64,000 bases of DNA from Lucinisca nassula (GCA_963580285.1 OY757010.1:219623234-219687233); one strand, 5' to 3'; counted from the stretch's first letter, positions 1-12,189 are shown. The notes: a model not told the origin generated them from the sequence alone. Made by a program: numbers and translations.

Positions 1-309
1 TGTACTGTTTGTTTATCATCATTCAAGCGCGGCTATACTGCTATAGTAAATCAATGACCATTGAGAGGTCAAAAATCAAGCGTGATGAGACTATACTTCT
101 GGTAATGAATTTTAAAAATATGGTGTTTGTACAAATTCGGACTGTTACGATTACATGTATATCTGGTAACAGTAAATACAAAATTAAGAATAGAATTGTA
201 ACTATCGACCAATGTAAAACACCAGCAAAAGGTGACTTACCTATACAAAATTAAAAGTTCTGCCCCGTCTAACTGCGTTTTGAAAGGCTGTAATGTATAC
301 ATGACTATC
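1..309. other. Unassigned AT-rich DNA
   Basis: No coding, RNA or repeat signal recognised. An 81-codon open frame starts at 9 on the + strand, but it has no domain-like pattern and is of a length expected by chance. Confidence 0.5.
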
Positions 310-2009
310 ACAGAAAGGATATGAAGAAGATTTTGCTGTACTGAAGACAGTTAATGGTCCCCAAAGCTCAGGAATCAACCCTTTTCTCAGTTCAGATGGA
401 CCGACAAAGAGGCTATCTTGAAAAGATGGGCTTGTTCTTTATTTACCATCATCTATCAATGATGATGCTATCAACAGATAACCACAGATAGAATGTAATC
501 TACTGCTTGATGAATTCCCAACCGTATCAGAAACAATGGAAGCAAAAAAAAAAAAAAAAAACCAAAACAAAAACAAACAAACAAAAAACAACAAAAAAAA
601 AAAAAAAAAAAAAGGTTCTGTCATCTGGCAATGCTGCAGGATCAGATGTAATACCTGCTGAGATATACACAGCAGGGGGTACTCCAGTTGCAAAGAAAAT
701 GATAGAATTATTTCACACAATGTGGAGAAAAGAAGCGATCCCAAAAGAATTCAAGGGTGCATCAATTATCCACCTATTCAAATTGAAAGGGAATTCTCAC
801 TTGTGTGACAACCATCGTGGCATCATGTTATTAGTTTGGACTTAACCGTCTGAATGAACACCTTGAACAGACAGGGCTTCCACCTGAAAGCCAGTGTGTG
901 TCAGAAAGGACAGAGGAACCATTGATATGCTCTTCACAGCAAGGCAGCTAGGAACAGAATATGGGCCTCTAAATGACCATTGTTGATCTCAGCAAAGCCT
1001 TTTGCACAGTCAGTCGTGGGGATCTTTGGAAAATTATGGCAAAGTTTGGCTTTCCAACCAAGTTTATAGTAATGGTGAGGCAGTTCTAGAGGGTATGCTT
1101 GCATAGGCCCAAGATGATGATGAATTTTCGGATCCATTCGCTGTGACAAATGGAGTCAAGTAAGGCTGTGTATTAGCCCCAACGCTTAACACCATGTTCT
1201 CTGCCATCCTCACAGATGCTTTCCAGGAGGGTGAAAATGGTATACCTATTAGACATCGATGGGAAGCTTTTCAACCTAAGAAGGTTGCAAGCCAAATCAA
1301 AGGTGCAATAAGAGGTGCAAGATGAATTCCTTTTTGCTGACGACATGGCAAAGGGTGCTCCAACAGAAGAGAAGATGCAAAAAAGGTGAAAATCAAGTAT
1401 CTGATCCTGTGGCAGATATGACCTCACAATCAGCATAAAAAGACTGAAGTGGTTTTAAAACCAGCATCTGGCAAACCTTACAAGGAGCCCACCATTAGAG
1501 AGAAAGGCAAATGATTGCAAGTGTTAGACAAGTTCACCTACATTGGAAGCACATGGCCAAGACACCTGCACATTCATTATGAAGATACGAGACATGGAAA
1601 GTTTACCAACGGCACTCCAAAAGACTGAACCACTTCCATACAGGCTGTCTAAGAAACTATTAAAGATTAATTGGCAAGACGGAATTCCAGACACAGAAGT
1701 GTCAGGGCAGGGATGCAGAGTGTACATACTCTTTTGAAAGTGGCGCAATAAAGATGGTCAGGTCATGTTACCAGGACGCTTGAGGAATGCTTGCCAAAGA
1801 AAATACTCTATGGCGAACAAGAAATTGGCAGACGTTCCCATAGTGGTCAGAAGAAGAGATACAAGGACAGCCTCAAAGCCTCCTTCAAGAACTTCAACAT
1901 ACCAACAGAGTCGTGGGAAGAAATTGCACAGGACTAGGCAAAGAGGCGTGGCCTCATCGGGAGAGGTGTCAGCAAATATGAGGCAAAAGGCAAAAAGAAT
2001 CAGCCAAAT
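310..2009 (+). pseudogene. Decayed LINE (non-LTR retrotransposon) reverse transcriptase
   Basis: Read across several frames, this matches the widespread invertebrate endonuclease/reverse-transcriptase LINE protein, which copies element RNA into DNA at a nicked target. Recognisable blocks in order: a linker with DKEAILKRWA near 400; the palm-start block AAGSDVIPAEIYTAGG then WRKEAIPKEFKGASIIH near 630-770; CDNHRGI near 810; a motif-A remnant, VDLSKAF, near 980, followed by LWKIMAKFGFPTKF; the catalytic-type box FADDMA near 1333; and the C-terminal block KKRYKDSLKASFKNFNIP then ESWEEIAQD near 1850-1930. Frameshifts and stops break the frame throughout and the endonuclease half is missing, so it is 5'-truncated and dead. 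An A-rich tract interrupts it at 541-613. The LINE clade is not resolved. Family identity comes from remembered conserved motifs, not a search. Confidence 0.85.
541..613. repeat. A-rich low-complexity tract
   Basis: Runs of A broken by single C and G lie inside the LINE relic, just upstream of the palm block. Either a slippage-expanded A run or an inserted poly(A) tail. It puts a poly-lysine stretch in one frame and has no coding meaning. Confidence 0.8.
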
Positions 2010-2907
2010 AGAAGTGGAGGCAATGATCAGGAATCGATACAATCAACCCACAGCTCCCACCAGAGACATGAAACAACAGACCCTAATGGAAACACCAACA
2101 ACGGAAAGCCAAAAGGACAGTTACTTTCCCACAAAATGGCCTATAGGCTATCCAAAATAAAATAACATAAGCGACACAAACACCCAAAGACAAGCCATAA
2201 CAAAAATAAACCGCGGCAGAAGAACCGCCTGTGAACGGTCAGCGGAAACGAATTCCACTGGGGGGCTTAAATCGATTGTACGTGGCCACAATCCTTGCCC
2301 TTACTTCCGTCGCGATTTAGACAAATAATTTGTTCAGTCCGCATGAAGGCCTCCTAACTCATCAGTGCAACATCTCCGTGAACACAAATAATCAAACAAC
2401 CACAGAGATGAAACAATGATGAGGACTCGACAGCAAGAAACCACTGAAATGCTGGAGCAAAAGAAAACCAACAGTTAGACTCCGATGGGCCCGACCAGAG
2501 ACAGAGCATCAGGCACCAACCAACATTAACTTGAATTAGATCTCTCTAATTCTCAATAAGCCTTTACGTTGGAACCGTCATAGAATCTGAGGCCTGACCC
2601 ACCGGCGTGCAATTAACGAGGGAAGCAAAGTTGTCAACCGTGATTGTGTTAACTACCATGCATGCAGTCTATCGTATAACATTTATGTTGTACCCAATCT
2701 TTTTATATCGAAGAATGATTTTAGGAATTTGGGTGCTGAAATTATATACGTTTCTGAATTTATATACAAAGTCACCATAAAATTCGGGTTCCGATAGACC
2801 TTGTTGCAGAAGAGATTTAAGTCCAATATTGAATTTTGAAATTTAATTAGAATGACGTCTATAAAATTTTGAAAAGGATTTGCGTAGTTTATGGTACCGA
2901 GTAGAAA
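1984..2907 (-). mobile_element. RT-T retroelement, 5'-truncated copy (3' UTR plus C-terminal coding remnant)
   Basis: On the minus strand this reads from a piece of the RT C-terminus (about 2907 down to 2570) into a 3' UTR that ends at the family's terminal motif, CTGATCATTGCC then (T/C)CACTTCTATTT. It is nearly colinear with 24605-25530 and 3455-4282. The coding part matches the 161-codon remnant at 25183-25668 but is frameshifted. The copy abuts the 3' end of the LINE relic. Ending at one fixed 3' end while 5' ends vary is what target-primed reverse transcription leaves. Confidence 0.75.
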
Positions 2908-3454
2908 CGTGCATAACGCAAGCCAGAGCTAAGGCACCACCATCACGATCTTTGTTGTTCTATCTGGAAAAGACAGTTTAAAAGCTAGAAGCGGTCTAAT
3001 CAGTCATCTCAGAACACACAAACTGTTGCACTTCTCACATGTGATAAAGACTGGTCATTGTCTGAAATGACAGACGACAAATAGCGTTAAAATCGCAAGC
3101 AAATTAAAAATAACAGAACCCAATGAAATTAAAAGCTCATAAAGTACCGGAAAAGTGTTTTTCTTAGTTGCATTGGATGATCGATATATGTCCCAAATTG
3201 GACGAAACATTGGCAGACAGTCTAGACCCAGATCAAACGCCACAGAACATGGCGTCTGAGCAGGGTTTATATTGTTTGCTTAAAGAATTGGATATCAAGG
3301 GTAAACGTCTAGGTTCAGGACCATTTGACAGCTTATATTCAGAAAGACTCGACTCACCAGTACTGTTAATGCTTTGATAACGAATATCCCGGACGAATAA
3401 ACGTAATTACAGTAGTCGACAGAAATATTTTGGCAAAGTAGAAGTAAGACAAAG
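2908..3454. other. Unassigned spacer between two RT-T copies
   Basis: No gene recognised. It contains one short fold-back (listed separately). Short open frames here overlap that hairpin. Confidence 0.5.
3211..3280. repeat. Short fold-back (CTGATCAGG...CACTGTTT family)
   Basis: Arms GGCAGACAGTCTAGACCC and, inverted, GGGTTTATATTGTTTGC enclose a GGCGTCTG/CAAACGCC stem. Degenerate member of the dispersed hairpin family also seen at 5338, 11328, 13730, 33464, 49811, 54212 and 56002. Confidence 0.55.
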
Positions 3455-4282
3455 ATCAGGAATCGATACAATTAACTTACTCCACCCATCAAAGACACCA
3501 AAGGGAAAGAAACACTAACATTAAGCGACCAGACCATAATGGAAACCTAAACAAAGGAAGGCCATAAGGACAGTTACTTTCCCACAAAATGGCCATATGG
3601 CCGTCCAAACTAAAAAGACACAAGTGATACACACAGTAAGTAACAAACAACGACATAAATAAACCGCCACAGAAGAACCGCCTTGGAACGGTCAGTGGAA
3701 AGATTTCCACTGGGGGGGGGGGGGTGCTTAAATCGATTTTACGTGGCCACAATCCTCGCCCTTACTTCCGTCGCGATTTAGACAAAAAAATTTGTTCAGT
3801 CCGCATGAAGGCCTCCTAACTCATCAGTGCAACATCTCCGTGCACACAAAAATCAAAGAACCACAGAGGTGAGACAACGGTGAGGACTCGACAGCAAGAA
3901 AACCACTGAAATGCTGGAGAAAAAGAAAACCAACAGTTAGACTCCGAACGGCCCGACCAGAGACAGAGCATCAGGCACCAACAAACATTACCTTGAATTA
4001 GATCTCTCTAATTCTCAATAAGCCTTTACGTTGGAGCCGTCATAGAATCTGAGGCCTGACCCACCGGCGTGCAATTAAAGAGGGAAGCAAAGTTGCCAAC
4101 CGTGATTAGGTTAACTACCATGCATGCAGTCTGTCGTATAACATCCATATTGTACCCAATCTTTTTATATCGAAGAATGATTTTACGAAATTGGGTGCTG
4201 AAGTCATTGCGGTTATATCTTTTTCTGAATTTTATATACTAAGTCACCATAAAATTAGGGTTCCGATAGACCTTGTTGCATC
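3455..4282 (-). mobile_element. RT-T retroelement, 5'-truncated copy
   Basis: Second minus-strand copy, highly similar to 1984-2907 and to 24605-25430. Similarity stops abruptly at 4282, at a different point from the 2907 stop of the first copy, so the two arose from independent truncated insertions rather than local duplication. The C-terminal coding portion (about 4030-4282) is present without an intact frame. A G run near 3712 disrupts the UTR. Confidence 0.75.
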
Positions 4283-4504
4283 ATAACATCACTGCAATAG
4301 GACCGTATGTCTTTTTCGAAACTTGCATCCCATTATCGAGCTTGGCTCAAAATTAAGAACGTGTATTTTTGATGTGCAGTCATCAACGACCTAGCATGCG
4401 TATGCCCATGGTCGCATAAGATGGTTAGCTGTTAGCTGTTAGCATGAATCCATTATCTGTCTATAGATTTTCAAATATGTTTTCAAATATACACTAAAAT
4501 TCCG
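4283..4504. other. Unassigned
   Basis: Nothing recognised. Confidence 0.4.
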
Positions 4505-4650
4505 CTATTAAGACCAGCTTTTTAGAATAACTATGTTTGGAAAACTTATTTAACATGATCCAGCTGCTTTTTGAGTTTTATACAACCAGGGTTTTCTCAA
4601 GAAAGAGACGACCTTTTAAGACCACTTTTGAACAGTCCAAAAGGTGTTCT
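4505..4650. repeat. TTAAGACCACC-type MITE-like repeat
   Basis: Shares TTCCGCTATTAAGACCA and CCACTTTTGAACAGTCCAAA with 21836-21985, 46275-46480 and 59835-59890. In several copies the two ends are inverted relative to each other. No coding capacity. Probably a non-autonomous DNA element. Confidence 0.55.
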
Positions 4651-4823
4651 TACTATGGAAGTTTACTGTACATCGCGGACAGGGTATATGTTTGGACAGA
4701 ATGCGTGCAAGCACGTGCCTGTGAGTTTTTGATTGACCCAAAGTTTCTTTGCAGACAGAGGAGGTAGTATTCTGAGTGGGTAACCGGGTTGATATGAGTC
4801 TTTTCTGAGCTCACATGTTCGAT

Positions 4824-4885
4824 GCTCCAAAATGACCTATATAGTGTTGACGGGGACGTTAAAACTCAAATCAAACCAAACAAAA
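4824..4885 (+). mobile_element. SINE-M 3' tail fragment
   Basis: CTCCAAAATGACCTATATAG, then GTTGACGGGGACGTTAAA and an A/C-rich end, match the 3' tail of the SINE-M copies at 17174-17463 and 28415-28796. The rest of the element is missing (5' truncation). Confidence 0.6.
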
Positions 4886-5337
4886 CAAAAACAACATTTT
4901 CTTGTTGTTCAAGAGAAAGCAAAACCATGTGTTCGAGCAGTTTCAGTTTACAAGTGAGTTTCAAGAGCTCGAACCCCTTTTGTGACATGAAAGTTTGTTC
5001 CATATAGAGATAGCTCGAGCCAATCAGGGTTAATCAGTAAATCATAGCACCATGGTGGTCCAAGGTTATAAACTTTTTTTTATGCTCAACTTACTTGTAC
5101 ATCAAATTTGTCTTTCTTATAAATTTTAAAATGCCAACAATTGTCTATTTCCCCCAAGCCCCGATGGGCGGGGGACCCATCTTACATTTAATATATTTAT
5201 ATTAAATACCGACAGAGACTTCCAACATAACGATTTTGTCCTCGGTGGAATATTCCGCCTTATGTATAGCAAATTTTGAGAGTCTGGTTGACTTATTGTT
5301 GGAATTGTTAGACAGTTTTAGAAAATGGCTCAACTTT

Positions 5338-5408
5338 TTGCAAACAGTGAAGGTCCTGATCAGACACCGCGTTCTGCGGTGTCTGATCTGGGCCTGCACT
5401 GTTTGCCA
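5338..5408. repeat. Short fold-back (CTGATCAGG...CACTGTTT family)
   Basis: GCAAACAGTG...GATCAGACACCGCG pairs with CGGTGTCTGATC...CACTGTTTGC, a near-perfect ~30-bp stem. Both strands carry short open frames because of the symmetry, not because of coding. Confidence 0.7.
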
Positions 5409-6330
5409 GGGTCCCAACGTCCCTTTTTGGGTTTCCCGTATAAAATGGGTTAATGCAGTAAAATTAAAAACCAGCAGAGAGGTTCAATATTACAGTCTCA
5501 TTAAATTCACATTTTTGAACTAATGTAAATCCACCCAAATTTTGCATTTAATTTAAAAATATTCTCATAACTAATAATAACCCTTAATCCACATTTAACC
5601 ACTGGTGAACTATTAGCCATCTTCTTTGACGTGCTCTGAAAAGTCACGCAGATTTGAAATCGGACGCTACAAACAAAAATGCGTATCGGACATGTTAACT
5701 CTGTGGAGACGCAAATCAGTTGTCGTATGCTGTAGAAACACAACCTTGCCATCTATCCGCATAACGAGGACTCTATTCAGACTACGCGGATGGGCTGGCT
5801 TAACTGAGATTTTGCTGGAAACACACGTACTAAGACTTATTTTGCGCGGCGTGGCTTATTTAATGGGATTTGAATCCGTTTAAATCGACAAAATGAAAAA
5901 TATGAAATCTTGAAATAGCATAATTATTCTGGAGTGAAAACGCTACATTTTTTCACTGGTCGATACCACTGGCTGTCAAAGGACATAACCCAGAGATCCG
6001 ACGTTTCAGATTTAAAGAGACGGACTACTTAAAGAAATAAAACATGGTTCAAAAATGCCGCCAATTAACATTTACGTCAAAGCCGGCAATATTTGACGTT
6101 TTCAGCTTTTCGGCGCCACATTTCATTTTCTTGTGAGGCTTATATCCACTTTTATCTGATAACTTTCTGTTAACCCTGATCCAGCTGAATAAATTAATAT
6201 AACCACGCGCATTTCTGACTTTAAATCAATCAAATTTCTATATGTAATTTATTTATTCAAATTCACAAATTGATTGACAAACAGTAGAAGCCATCTGACC
6301 TGGATCTACATTGTTTTCGCTGATAGGCCA
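5409..6330. other. Unassigned AT-rich DNA
   Basis: No recognisable gene, RNA or named repeat. Short open frames (80-85 codons at 5507-5883 on both strands) show no domain pattern. Confidence 0.45.
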
Positions 6331-6605
6331 TTACGAAAACACACCCATACAAATACAGTGTAACCCTTATCGCCGAAAAAATGAAATTTTAAGATGAAAA
6401 ATTGTGATACTTTTCTTATTTCTGCGCAAAATATAGATTGTGTGTACTCGTTAGAACCACTTCATCGAGGCGATTCTAACAAGTACCCAAAATCTATATT
6501 TTAGAGCAGAAATAAGAAAAATAACGTTTACCCATGTAAACCACAGTTTTACTGTATAATAGCGGGGTTCAAAGGGGCAAAAACTATAAAGGCGTGATTC
6601 ATGAT
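6331..6605. mobile_element. HP280 MITE
   Basis: Outer ends match ATTACGAAAACACRCC and, inverted, GGCGTGATTCATGATG. The centre is the family hairpin around TTAGAACC...TCATCGAGGCGATTCTAA. Stem mismatches show this copy is somewhat decayed. Confidence 0.75.
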
Positions 6606-6674
6606 GGATAGTCGTGCTCATCAGGTTAAGGGTTAAAATAGGTATAAAGCCTCGGTCCCTTAGAACTTGTGACT

Positions 6675-6960
6675 ATGATGCGACCTTTTTGCGACTGATT
6701 TCGTTTACAATTGACTTGCGACCTTTACGACTATTGGGGGTTCTTTTTCTCTACAAATATGATCGCTGATCAGTCGCCGTACAATCGGTGATAGTTTTGT
6801 TTCCATGCAGTTGGCGATTGATAGGCGACCTGTCGTCGAATGGTTTGTAACTAGATTAGAGTGATCGGCGGCCAGTCGGCGAACCTTCGGAGACTGGTTG
6901 CAACCGAACGGCGACTGGTCGGAAACTGGTTGGCGACCGTTATCCGTTATGCGATCAAAA
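6675..6960. repeat. Degenerate tandem of a GGCGACTGGT-like motif
   Basis: A ~290-bp stretch is dominated by variants of (G)GCGACTGGT/GCGACC and their complements, spaced irregularly by about 10-25 bp. It looks like an old diverged minisatellite. No frame is conserved. Confidence 0.5.
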
Positions 6961-7349
6961 CAAAATTTTAATAAAATGTGTCGAACCTCTCTGCGATTGT
7001 CATTTTAGTCGCGGAGTGGTCACGGTCGAAAGCTCTTTGGGACAGGGGCTTAATCAAACCAGAAAGAAAATGCCGCTCAGATATGTAGGTACTTATTTTA
7101 ACTAATCAATGAAAACAACTTTATTTTTAAGGATAGAAAAATAGCAAAATTTTAAAACGTGACGTATGTCAACTTTGCAACCATTTATAAATTCAACGTC
7201 TATTGGTTATTCATCCAGCCCTTTGAATTTCAAGAAAATTTCATACTCAGGCGTTCGTGACGTAAATCTGACATGCTACTTCATGTCACGATACTTAAAA
7301 TCCGAAAGCTAAATTTGTACGGCGTCATAGATTTAAAATTATCACATAC

Positions 7350-7482
7350 ATGCTGCATACGTGCGTGTATGAGTGCCAGCATGCGTGCGCTTGGGCGTGC
7401 GCGCGGGCGTGCGTACAAACATAGTACATACATACATGTTACATACGTGCGTACGTGTGTAAGTGCCGGCGTGCGTGTGCGC
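7350..7482. repeat. Alternating purine-pyrimidine tract (GTGCGT/ACATAC)
   Basis: Imperfect GTGCGTGCG and TACATACATA runs alternate purine and pyrimidine over ~130 bp. Open frames on both strands here are by-products of the repeat. Confidence 0.7.
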
Positions 7483-7660
7483 CACGAAACAACCATGACC
7501 AAAATAAGTCGTAAAACTAATACCAACGCATTCAAACAGTTCTGAGGGATTCAGGACTGGCTGATGGTATGGCGGACAGTGTAGGCCCTGATCGGGCTGT
7601 TCACAGGGTCACCCCGGACTGGGTCAGCACTGTGTGCGTGCGCTCATGCACACGTATGTG

Positions 7661-7958
7661 ATTTGTTTGATTTGAAGTTTACAGTGCCCATCAACACTGT
7701 AAATGTCATTTTGGAGACGTTGCTTCCAGTTTTTTGGGTCGTTTGCCTGACATCGAGATCGGGTGACATCTCGGGCCCTGCTGCCCAGTGGGACCGATGG
7801 TGTTTGTAGGCATCGACGGGCCGACTCGTACCGCTTTGCCTGGGCAGGCTTAGATCCTCTAAGCGGTTGACCAGTACTCGTGTGTTGGTCGGTTTCAGCT
7901 CTGCGTGGAAGCATCATGCAGCCCATATATTTCTTCAAGCCCCGATGGGTGCGGGCCG
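7661..7958 (-). mobile_element. SINE-M copy
   Basis: Reverse orientation: the tail (GTTTGATTTGAAGTTTACAG) lies at the low-coordinate end and the head (TTCTTCAAGCCCCGATGGG) at the high end. Middle blocks match other copies, including GCCTGGGCAGGCTTAGATCC with AAGCGGTT, and CTCTGCGTGGAAGCATCATG. Confidence 0.75.
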
Positions 7959-8060
7959 TTTGAGTGCACGCATGCATGGGTGAATTTAGACCTGAACATA
8001 CATGTACATAGATGTTTAATCTTATGATATTAAAAATTTAGGTTATACCTTAATTAGTTG

Positions 8061-8196
8061 AAGCCCCGTGGTGTAGTGGTCATGCTACTCGACTTAAGGT
8101 TAGAGCCTGGATTTCTCCAGACTTCGTATGAGTCTATAAGCCGAGGTCCCGTCTTCATATGACCTTAGCTGTTGGTAAAACTCAAAACACACTCAC
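8061..8196 (+). mobile_element. tRNA-headed SINE, short copy
   Basis: GCCCCGTGGTGTAGTGGTCA resembles a tRNA 5' end with Pol III A box; the B box is decayed. The body (TCTCCAGACTTCGTATGAG, CCGAGGTCCCG) and the terminal AAAACTCAAAACACACTCAC match the minus-strand copy at 24182-24358. Not a tRNA gene: no cloverleaf closes. Confidence 0.65.
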
Positions 8197-8619
8197 GCCG
8201 TAATCAGTTTTCATAGATCACATAGTGTTGTATCTTGTTTTGCGCGCCCTGTTATCCATTCATTTTCATTAACCCAGTCATACATCTATATTTTTTGTAC
8301 AATTGTATCATTTTTGCACGATATGTATAGGCATCTTTCCCTTGTGTTGCTACCATATCATTATGGATATCCATAGGTGTTGAACCTTTTGAATGCAAAT
8401 ATTGATTCACTGCTCTTTCACCGATTTTGTCCATTGTCTATTACTTTAGAGTACTACCTCGTCGATATATACTGACCAAATGAGACCAGTCCTTTGGTAC
8501 ACGGCCCTATATAGTCAGAGAATATTAGGATTTAAAAAGAACATCCCTGCGAACCTCCTTCAATACGAGGCTCAAATCGGCCCTCGTATATCTTTTTATT
8601 TTTATATCTTTTTATAGAC
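8197..8619. other. Unassigned
   Basis: No feature recognised. A 60-codon minus-strand frame at 8252-8434 lacks any recognisable pattern. Confidence 0.4.
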
Positions 8620-8760
8620 GTTTGGCCATTTTGTGGGCAAGCAACTGTTCTTTTTGGCTTTCCACTGGTCTAGTTATTTCATGTTCGTGTTTCTTTCCCT
8701 TTGGGGAGAGGGGGTAACTGTATCGAATCCTGTTCATTGCCCTCACTTCTATTTTACTTT
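8620..8760 (+). mobile_element. RT-T 3' end fragment
   Basis: GGCCATTTTGTGGGCAAGCA, TTTGGCTTTCC, GTGTTTCTTTCCCTTTGG and the end CATTGCCCTCACTTCTATTT are the last ~140 bp of the RT-T 3' UTR. Extreme 5' truncation. Confidence 0.7.
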
Positions 8761-9189
8761 TTGTTTTCTAGGAAACCAAAACTGGGTGTCAGATACTGTA
8801 TTTACTAGAATACTTATCATTCTAACCACCAACGAGCTCGTTAAGCTAACAATGGTTTGGTCAACTGGGCCTTGTTTGCTACTGTATTATAGATAACAGG
8901 ATATGTAAAATTAAAGCCAATTTTGAATATTTGGGGTTAGTCTATTTGACATCATCAGTAGTAAAAATACAGTGTACGTCGTGTTGAAATGTTTTGTTTT
9001 TTTTTAATTTTCACAATAGCAAGGATCTTAACTTATAATTTATTTTTATAGAGTGTTGTCCTTTATCGAAACCATACATTATTTATTTCAATCGCTCCGA
9101 GCGATAATCAGTTACCAATAAACCGTGTGGAACGCTGTTTAGTAGAAAAAATTCTACCAAAGGCTATGTCGCGCCTGTAGTAAACTAAG

Positions 9190-10530
9190 AATACGTCACC
9201 AACACCGAAAGTCAGATGACCTTGAAACTTGACAGACAACAAATGGGGCTCGAAAAGTATGTAAATTATGACCCTGGTTTGACCTTGACCTTTTTTCGGC
9301 AAGCTCTAATTTGGTCCCTAAGGCGCTTGTATGGGAAAATGTTAAAACGGTGCTTTTACCCAGAATAATTGTATTTTAAGAAAAGAAAGGAGGCCGTAAT
9401 TGAGCCTCTATGCATGTCAAAGATCAAAGTCAAAAGGAATGAATGGACATCAGAATTTCAAACGTCTTTCCTAAGAAACCACAGGTCCAGTTGGAGACAG
9501 ATTTTACATAAAACTTCTGTGCCTCATGGGAACAAAAGTATATATTTGGTACCGTGACCAAGATGCTCTGCATGCCCATTTTTGGTTAAAAAACCCTTAA
9601 CTATCTTTTTCTGCAGACCCATAAGCCAGTTGACCTTGAAACTTGGCGGACAATAAAAGGTATTCGGGTCCTAAAAATTTATATAAATGCTGACCCTGGT
9701 TTGACCTTGGCCTATTTTACAGCAATGTCAAATTTGGTCCCTAAGGCGTTTGAATGGTAGGTTAACATTGACCTACGAGTATTTTATGGCGAAATCAAAT
9801 TTGTTTCATCAGGTGTTTGCATGGGGGAAAAGGTAAAACGGTACATTTATCCAAATAGAAAGAAAGTAGGTCTTAATTGATATGAATGTCAAAGGCCAAG
9901 GTCATTCAGTGACCTTGGCTCAACGTTACTAGGATTGAATGACCATCAAAATTTCGAACGTCAGGGTCAGTGAGACTTTACATATATCTTTGTACATTTT
10001 GAAAGGAAATTAGCTCGCATGTGAACCTCTGTGAATGTCAATGGTCATAGTCATCCAATGACCTTGGCTGAAGGTCACAAGGATAGAATGACCATTAAGG
10101 TCATTCTATGATTTTGGCCGAAGGTCACTAGGATTTTGTCTGTCTACATTTAATATTACTTCATCTTCTGAAAGTGCTGGGCCAATTTTTATTATATTTA
10201 TTAAGGTGCAGCTTCCAGGGAAGTTAGGAACGACAAATTTATTTGAATGGTTCAGGTCACACGATCAAGATGGCTGCCACTTATACATGTTATATATGGT
10301 ATAAATTGTCTGGTACCACTGGACCAGTTGCCATGAAACTTGGCATGTAGTATCAGGTGACTGTGTAGTACCAAACTACTTCAAATGATGACCTTTGATT
10401 GAAACTGTCCTATTTTACGGCAAATATGATCCCCTAGACGTTAAATGGGAAAAGGTGAAACATGCTTTTTAAGATATGACAGAAGGTATCACTGACTCAG
10501 GTGAGCGATCGTTGCCCTTGGGCTACTTGT
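9190..10530 (+). mobile_element. Helentron-like repeat element, 5' end unclear
   Basis: Diverged internal units recur at about 9211, 9630 and 10310: GACCTTGAAACTTGGCGGAC, GACCCTGGTTTGACCTTG and TTTGGTCCCTAAGGCG. The right end, CAGGTGAGCGATCG with a GCCC/GGGC hairpin and a CTTGTTTT stop, matches the right end of 34601-40036. No long open frame, so non-autonomous. The Helentron assignment is inference from terminal structure. The left boundary was not found. Confidence 0.55.
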
Positions 10531-12189
10531 TTTCGATTGCCACTCATCCCCTAGGCTTTTTGAGCTATACGCTTGAAACCAATCACAAGTAATAGCCCTA
10601 TGGATGAGGCCTGGAGGAAAAGATTCGAAATTTTGATGTGACCCCCGGGGTCTGACTCCGCCAAGGGTGTCAGAAATCCGTTTGTACCAACATAGGCGTG
10701 TTGCATATAAAACAAAGGTAATGAACAGTAGGATACAATGGTGCAAAAGATCTGACCTGGGGGCTTGCCATGGGGTCACCAGAGTTTTAAAACGTAGAAT
10801 TTTGGGTCCGTTTAGTGTGACATGGGTTATGCGATGACGCGCCATCGACTGGCTATATTTATTATTATTATAATAATCATCACCATCACCATCATCATCA
10901 GTAGTAGAAGCATGGAAGAGGGTTGTGCTTATTGTGATAATCTGACAGACGTCTGAAGTTGTCCATATGATAATCACTGACACCCCAAAAATTGAAGAAT
11001 TTGTGCGCTTGTTTAATTAACAGTTCACAATGAAAATTAGACTGGCTACGGTCGTTTTTGTTTTATATCTGTCTCTCTCATATTATTTTTATCCTGTTCC
11101 TCTTAAATTCAATTTCAAGTTACCTCTGGCCAAGGGACTGAAGTAAAACAAAAGTCTATAACCTATGCAAGCTTTATGTCCCGTCCAGAAAAAGAAAGAG
11201 ATAAAAAGTAAAGAAAGGGTCTGGAGCCAGACTAAATGAAAATGAAAGGTGTACAGGCACCGAAAAGTGTTTTTAACATTGAATTCGTTAACCCATAAAT
11301 TCCTGGGGTACCAAAAAGCGACATTGGTAAACAGCGTAGTCCCATTCTGATCAGGGTCTACACTGTTTTCTTTAAATATAGAAAATTCAGTGTAGACCCA
11401 GATCAGATGCTGCTGTTTTCTTAACTTAAGTATATTGTAAATACAGGAAATTCAGTGTAAAACGAATCAGTCGAAGTTTCTGTGATTCTGTGCCGCACTG
11501 TGACTTGCAATCAATTCTATAAGAACAATCGCTTTCTCTTTCTTATTTCTTGTGTTATCCTTGGTATCGACTGACAAGCCATGGTACATTCAAATGCGAG
11601 ATATTTTAAATGTGTATGTTTTACATGTGTATTTAATTTCACATTGTTTTATCATGTAATGCTGATTAGTGATATCGAAATCTACAGTCAGGACCATTTT
11701 CAAGTTTTCACCCAGGGACAGTCGACCCAATAGTGCTTGTCAGTACTATGATTTTAATAACCGAACTGTTTCTTTAGTAGCATTCGAGACCGCAATACTT
11801 TTCGACGGAAAAAATGTAATCGAAACACTGCCATTTTATTTGTGGTATAATCCTCATGTATTATACTTCCTCCGCTTTCTGTATCACCGAGTAGGAATAA
11901 AGGCACCATTTAAGATAAATTCTTTGAATTATATCAGTTTTCTGTTGAAATGAGATCGTGATCCAAGGCATCTCAGCTGTTTTATTATTTTATACATAAT
12001 TTATCAGCAAAACATTTTTCATTTATGAGTACAATCTTAATAACTTCAAACGTTTAGCATTAAGAAATTCGTAGTGGTTGCATCATAGCAAACAGTCAAT
12101 CATCCAAGGCGTCGCCTTCGCATTCTAGAAAGGAATGGGAACACCTGGCAGATATTTCCGCCATTATTCAAAGGGAGACAACTTTCGGG
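10531..12189. other. Unassigned, with one microsatellite and one fold-back
   Basis: It contains an (ATT)n/(ATC)n microsatellite at about 10858-10905 and the fold-back at 11328-11420. A 164-codon minus-strand frame (10489-10983) runs through the Helentron-like 3' end and the microsatellite, so I do not regard it as a gene. A 94-codon frame at 11669-11953 is unrecognised. Confidence 0.45.
11328..11420. repeat. Short fold-back, compound
   Basis: AAACAGCGTAGTCCC...CTGATCAGGGTCTACACTGT forms one hairpin, followed by an inverted half, CAGTGTAGACCCAGATCAG, so three arms of the same family lie together. Confidence 0.65.

Noticed and set aside
10489..10983. 164-codon minus-strand frame as a possible gene
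   Set aside because: It overlaps a Helentron-like 3' end and an (ATT)n/(ATC)n microsatellite, and shows no domain.
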